From Sphingobacterium spiritivorum ATCC 33861 (GTDB taxonomy: Bacteria > Bacteroidota > Bacteroidia > Sphingobacteriales > Sphingobacteriaceae): a stretch of 64,000 nucleotides of DNA. The stretch spans positions 248,001 through 312,000 of the forward strand of contig NZ_GL379770.1 in NCBI RefSeq assembly GCF_000143765.1, in the 5' to 3' direction. Below are positions 61,291-64,000 of this stretch, piece by piece. A program made the position numbers and the translations under genes. Below the pieces are notes generated by a model. It made no database searches. It saw only the letters and a program-made list of their open reading frames with translations, and was not told the DNA's origin. The first letter of the stretch is position 1; each line of letters starts with the position of its first letter.

Positions 61291-61436
61291 AACCGTTTTC
61301 AAAAGCTGACAAGGGATATCCAGGCTTTGAAAAGACCGAAATTATAAACATGCATGGAAGTACGGCTTATGTTTCAAAGAACACGAGCTATTATAGAATA
61401 GGGATTCAACCTTATTTTATGCATTAAATTGATCTT

Positions 61437-62909
61437 ATGGTTAAAATGAAAGTGACGACCCTGTCTTTATTTGGCTTTCTGTGCATCGCACAGGCTAATG
61501 TTCAAGGTCAATCCTCTTCATCTTTTAAAGATGATCTACAAACTACACTTCTGCAAAATCTGGCAGATGAAAACACACAGATCTTAAAGGAACTTGACAG
61601 TATTAAATTTGTCAATGCCGGAGAAAAAAACGTCGATAATGTCGTTTTTGATATTCAGGATGTGGGAATGGTACGCAAATTACTCTCCCTCCAGCGGGAA
61701 GTGCCTTTAAATTACAATGCTCAGGTACGTAATTATATAGAACTGTACAGCTCTAAAAATTATAAACCACATATGAGTAAGATGCTGGGACTGGGGCAGT
61801 ATTATTTCCCGATCTATGAAAAGATCTTCAAAGAAATGAATGTTCCGGATGAGATCAAATACCTGTCCATTGTTGAATCAGCACTCAACCCGCACAGTGT
61901 ATCACGTGTAGGCGCGACGGGACCATGGCAGTTTATGTATGGGACAGCCAAATCCTACAATCTGATAATGGATAATTATCTGGATGAGCGGAAAGATCCT
62001 TATGCATCATGCTATGCTGCTGCAAGATACATGCAGGATTCTTATCAGGAATTCGGAGACTGGCTGGTTGCTATTGCATCCTATAATTGCGGAAAGGGAA
62101 ACATTAAACGTGCAATAGCTAAATCAGGAAAGACCAATCCCAACTTCTGGGAAATATCTGCGTATCTTCCAAGAGAAACCCGCAATTACGTACCGGCATT
62201 TATTGCGATGACTTATATGATGGGATATGCAGCTGAAAATAATATTGAAGCTGCAACAACAGATTATCATTTGGCTACCGATATGATGATGGTTGACAAA
62301 TCTCTTAATCTCAACAGTATTGCTCAGGCCCTTAATCTCTCAGAAGAGGCTTTAAAAATGCTCAATCCGGGATACAAGAAAGGAATAGTCAATGGTACGG
62401 CAGAGACGCCCCGTCGACTTGTTATACCTAAACTGGCAGGCATGGACGAAGAGAAGCTGTATACAGCTCTTAATTCGCCTGTAGAGACTATGGCAGCAGT
62501 TGTTGAGGCGGTTAATGATGATCTGCGCGTATCGCCTAATGCGATGACCAGACACCGTGTCAGAAAGGGAGAGACACTGCAGAGTATTTCCAGGAAATTC
62601 GGGGTGAGTGTACAAAACCTGAAAGCATGGAATGATATCTCATCAAGTCGTGCTCCGGTAGGTCGTACCCTGATCGTATCCAGTCCGGGAGTCAACGAGC
62701 GGTTAGCGAGCCGTGTAAGTAAGAGTAAGGCTGCTACTACCAGTAAAAAATCTACGAGCACTTATCTGAGCTATACTGTAAAGAGAGGGGATACGTTGTC
62801 AGATATCGCCAACAAATATAAAGGTGCTACCGTAAGTAATATTAAGGCAGACAACGGACTGAGCAGCAGTAAACTGAAACCCGGAATGAAATTGAAAATC
62901 AAGAAATAG
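61437..62909 (+). CDS. mltD: Lytic transglycosylase with two LysM domains (MltD-like)
   Basis: A 490-aa secreted protein. It has a signal peptide (MKVTTLSLFGFLCIAQ; Met4 may be the true start) and an SLT domain (about 115-260) with catalytic Glu in LSIVESALNPHSVSRVGATG and the GPWQFM and ASYNCGKGNI motifs. Two LysM repeats follow: RHRVRKGETLQSISRKFGVS (about 375-420) and LSYTVKRGDTLSDIANKYKG (about 443-489). It cleaves peptidoglycan glycan strands non-hydrolytically. Its neighbours EnvC-like and TatA genes also serve the envelope. Confidence 0.93.
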   Translation: MVKMKVTTLSLFGFLCIAQANVQGQSSSSFKDDLQTTLLQNLADENTQILKELDSIKFVNAGEKNVDNVVFDIQDVGMVRKLLSLQREVPLNYNAQVRNYIELYSSKNYKPHMSKMLGLGQYYFPIYEKIFKEMNVPDEIKYLSIVESALNPHSVSRVGATGPWQFMYGTAKSYNLIMDNYLDERKDPYASCYAAARYMQDSYQEFGDWLVAIASYNCGKGNIKRAIAKSGKTNPNFWEISAYLPRETRNYVPAFIAMTYMMGYAAENNIEAATTDYHLATDMMMVDKSLNLNSIAQALNLSEEALKMLNPGYKKGIVNGTAETPRRLVIPKLAGMDEEKLYTALNSPVETMAAVVEAVNDDLRVSPNAMTRHRVRKGETLQSISRKFGVSVQNLKAWNDISSSRAPVGRTLIVSSPGVNERLASRVSKSKAATTSKKSTSTYLSYTVKRGDTLSDIANKYKGATVSNIKADNGLSSSKLKPGMKLKIKK

Positions 62910-62952
62910 AGAAACGAATGTTTTTCATATAAATGTACAGGATGCGGTCCGG

Positions 62953-63477
62953 TTATACTAACCAGGCCGCATCTTCTGTTTTATCGTATTCTTCCAAAGT
63001 CACTTCCACATGTTCCTTTAGGATAGTCGAAAGCTTCAGACCATAATAATCGCTGAAAATAGGAAATTTGTGATGACTTCTGTCAATCAGTACAGCTGTT
63101 CTCATCTTTTTCAACGGAACGTCCAGAAAGATTCCTAAGCCATACGCTAAAGCTCTTCCGCTGTTCAGTACATCATCGACAAGGATCACCACTTTATCTT
63201 TCGCTGTAGAGGCTGCTACATCTGTAGAACCCACCAGGCTCCGGCTGGTCTTGTTGATTGTTACTTTAATAAGCTCGATTGTTTTTTCGGGTGCTAACGT
63301 AACAAGAATTTTCTGAAGACGCTGAGCGAAGATATAGCCTCTGTCTGCAATGCCCACAATGACGATTGCCTTTTCCTCAAAATTATCTTCAAGTATCTGA
63401 TAGGCAATACGAATTGACTTTTGTTTGATTTGCTCTTTATTTAGAATAAGGGTTTTTTTTGAAGACATACGGCTCAA
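62953..63477 (-). CDS. Phosphoribosyltransferase (PyrR-like)
   Basis: A 174-aa type I PRTase. The PRPP loop is KVVILVDDVLNSGRALAYG (about 94-112), with an earlier VIVGIADRGYIFAQRL stretch. The C-terminus has FPIFSDYYGLKLSTI, resembling the pyrimidine regulatory PyrR/uracil PRTase group. It may salvage or sense uracil/UMP, or serve another base. It is on the minus strand, convergent with the lytic transglycosylase and separated from the next gene by a terminator. Confidence 0.85.
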   Translation of the reverse strand: MSRMSSKKTLILNKEQIKQKSIRIAYQILEDNFEEKAIVIVGIADRGYIFAQRLQKILVTLAPEKTIELIKVTINKTSRSLVGSTDVAASTAKDKVVILVDDVLNSGRALAYGLGIFLDVPLKKMRTAVLIDRSHHKFPIFSDYYGLKLSTILKEHVEVTLEEYDKTEDAAWLV

Positions 63478-63514
63478 ATTTTACTGAGGTAAAAATAAGA
63501 AATCTTTTAAACAA

Positions 63515-63548
63515 AAAAGTCCGATTGCATGAACAATCGGACTTTTGA
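63515..63548. terminator. Terminator hairpin between the C40 gene and the PRTase gene
   Basis: AAAAGTCCGATTG, CATGAA loop, CAATCGGACTTTT: a perfect 13-bp stem. It terminates the minus-strand peptidase gene that ends at 63564 and, by symmetry, can act both ways. Confidence 0.85.
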
Positions 63549-63563
63549 ATACTGTTTTATTGA

Positions 63564-64000
63564 TTAATTGACAGTTGCTTTTCTTTCTTTAAGAAGATCT
63601 GCAGTCAATACTCTTCCAATTTCTTCTGAATTATCAATCGGCATACGTCCGCCGTTGTAGTAGTAGCGCTTCCAGTAAGCCTCATTCAGATTACTGATCA
63701 TAACACCTTTACTGGATGAAGCGTGTGCAAATTTGTCATCTCCAAGGTATACCCCTATGTGTGTGATGCTTTTGCTTCTGATTTTAAAGAAAACCAGATC
63801 TCCCGCTTTTAGTTCACTTTTGCCGATAGGATCTACCTGTGTGTAGATATTACGGCTATTGTAACCGATAGAAGTGTTAAAAACCTTATCGTATAGTTCG
63901 TATGCAAACTTCGAGCAGTCAATACCTCTTTTGGAATCGCCTCCGAGACGGTAAGGAGTACCGATCCAGTCGTATACAAATTGATAAAGTTTGGTATTTG
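63564..64000 (-). CDS. C40 family peptidase (NlpC/P60), truncated by window edge
   Basis: About 145 C-terminal residues are visible, ending KERKATVN. The catalytic Cys is in KRGIDCSKFAYELYD, with the preceding WIGTPYRLGGDS. The His is in HIGVYLGDDKFAHASSS. The enzyme cleaves gamma-D-Glu-diamino acid links in cell-wall stem peptides. The N-terminus, presumably with signal peptide or SH3 domain, lies beyond the window. It fits with the other cell-wall genes in this part. Confidence 0.9.
   Translation of the reverse strand, partial: NTKLYQFVYDWIGTPYRLGGDSKRGIDCSKFAYELYDKVFNTSIGYNSRNIYTQVDPIGKSELKAGDLVFFKIRSKSITHIGVYLGDDKFAHASSSKGVMISNLNEAYWKRYYYNGGRMPIDNSEEIGRVLTADLLKERKATVN

Noticed and set aside
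1..64000. Insertion sequences, integrases or prophage structural genes.
   Set aside because: I looked for transposase and recombinase motifs and for terminal inverted repeats and saw none; mobility is only suggested indirectly by the tRNA-tail repeats.

Overview
The window looks like a chromosomal segment of a Sphingobacterium-like member of the Bacteroidota (family Sphingobacteriaceae). The evidence is a low-GC sequence, few Shine-Dalgarno sequences, several Bacteroidota-type -7 boxes (TAnnTTTG), and characteristic families: grasp-with-spasm RiPP maturases, DUF3667, DUF4292, DUF4230, TPR histidine kinases and the operon order rplM-rpsI-rpsB-tsf. Functions are assigned from recognised motifs and family architecture in the translated sequence; no database search was run.

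Layout. (1) 1-1010: an edge-truncated gene, then a tRNA-Met(CAT)-like sequence whose 5' half is damaged, followed by four tandem copies (116-117 bp) of a tRNA 3' part fused to a perfect 16-bp palindrome and the tRNA terminator. (2) 1.1-10.7 kb: an accessory block with a histidine phosphatase, remnants of an ECF sigma factor and a DNA-alkylation-repair gene, two MFS exporters, an AraC regulator, a siderophore-interacting-like reductase, an esterase, HxlR and Crp-type regulators and an SDR reductase. It ends in gene debris and a relic of the tRNA-tail repeat. (3) 10.8-12.7 kb: a divergent AraC regulator and phytanoyl-CoA dioxygenase pair. (4) 12.7-20.7 kb, minus strand: a complete grasp-with-spasm RiPP operon. 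It has three precursor peptides with a shared leader and double-glycine-like sites, an ATP-grasp maturase, an undescribed 65-aa ORF, a SPASM maturase, a C39-peptidase ABC exporter, an HlyD adaptor and a TolC-like channel.

(5) 20.9-26.8 kb: a 5'-truncated cupin, a DUF3667 protein, a GNAT, an unknown membrane protein behind an AATTCCGG repeat cluster, a structured leader with a 52-aa secreted peptide, and a TPR histidine kinase with its response regulator. (6) 27.1-38.1 kb: a long co-directional tellurium-resistance-type operon. It carries four TerD-superfamily proteins, HAD, PRTase, three vWA (TerY-like) proteins, a 54-aa basic peptide, a PP2C phosphatase, a kinase with zinc ribbon and FHA-like tail (the TerY-P triad) and TerC. 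It starts at a TACTTTTG -7 box with a perfect inverted repeat upstream, and its coding strand is visibly C-rich.

(7) 37.8-46.7 kb: a secreted nuclease pair, DUF4230, a zinc alcohol dehydrogenase, a lipoprotein, and an RND tripartite efflux operon. (8) 47-54 kb: an OmpA-family lipoprotein, PEP carboxykinase, a GNAT, and an ABC-2/HlyD/TolC export operon with no ATPase gene. (9) 54-64 kb: core housekeeping genes, namely ribosomal proteins and EF-Ts, then TPR protein, DUF4292 lipoprotein, EnvC-like M23 protein, TatA, MltD-like transglycosylase, a PyrR-like phosphoribosyltransferase and a truncated NlpC/P60 hydrolase.

The most interesting parts are the RiPP operon with its coupled 65-aa ORF and covarying hairpins, the tRNA-tail/palindrome array, and the expanded Ter operon with its small basic protein.
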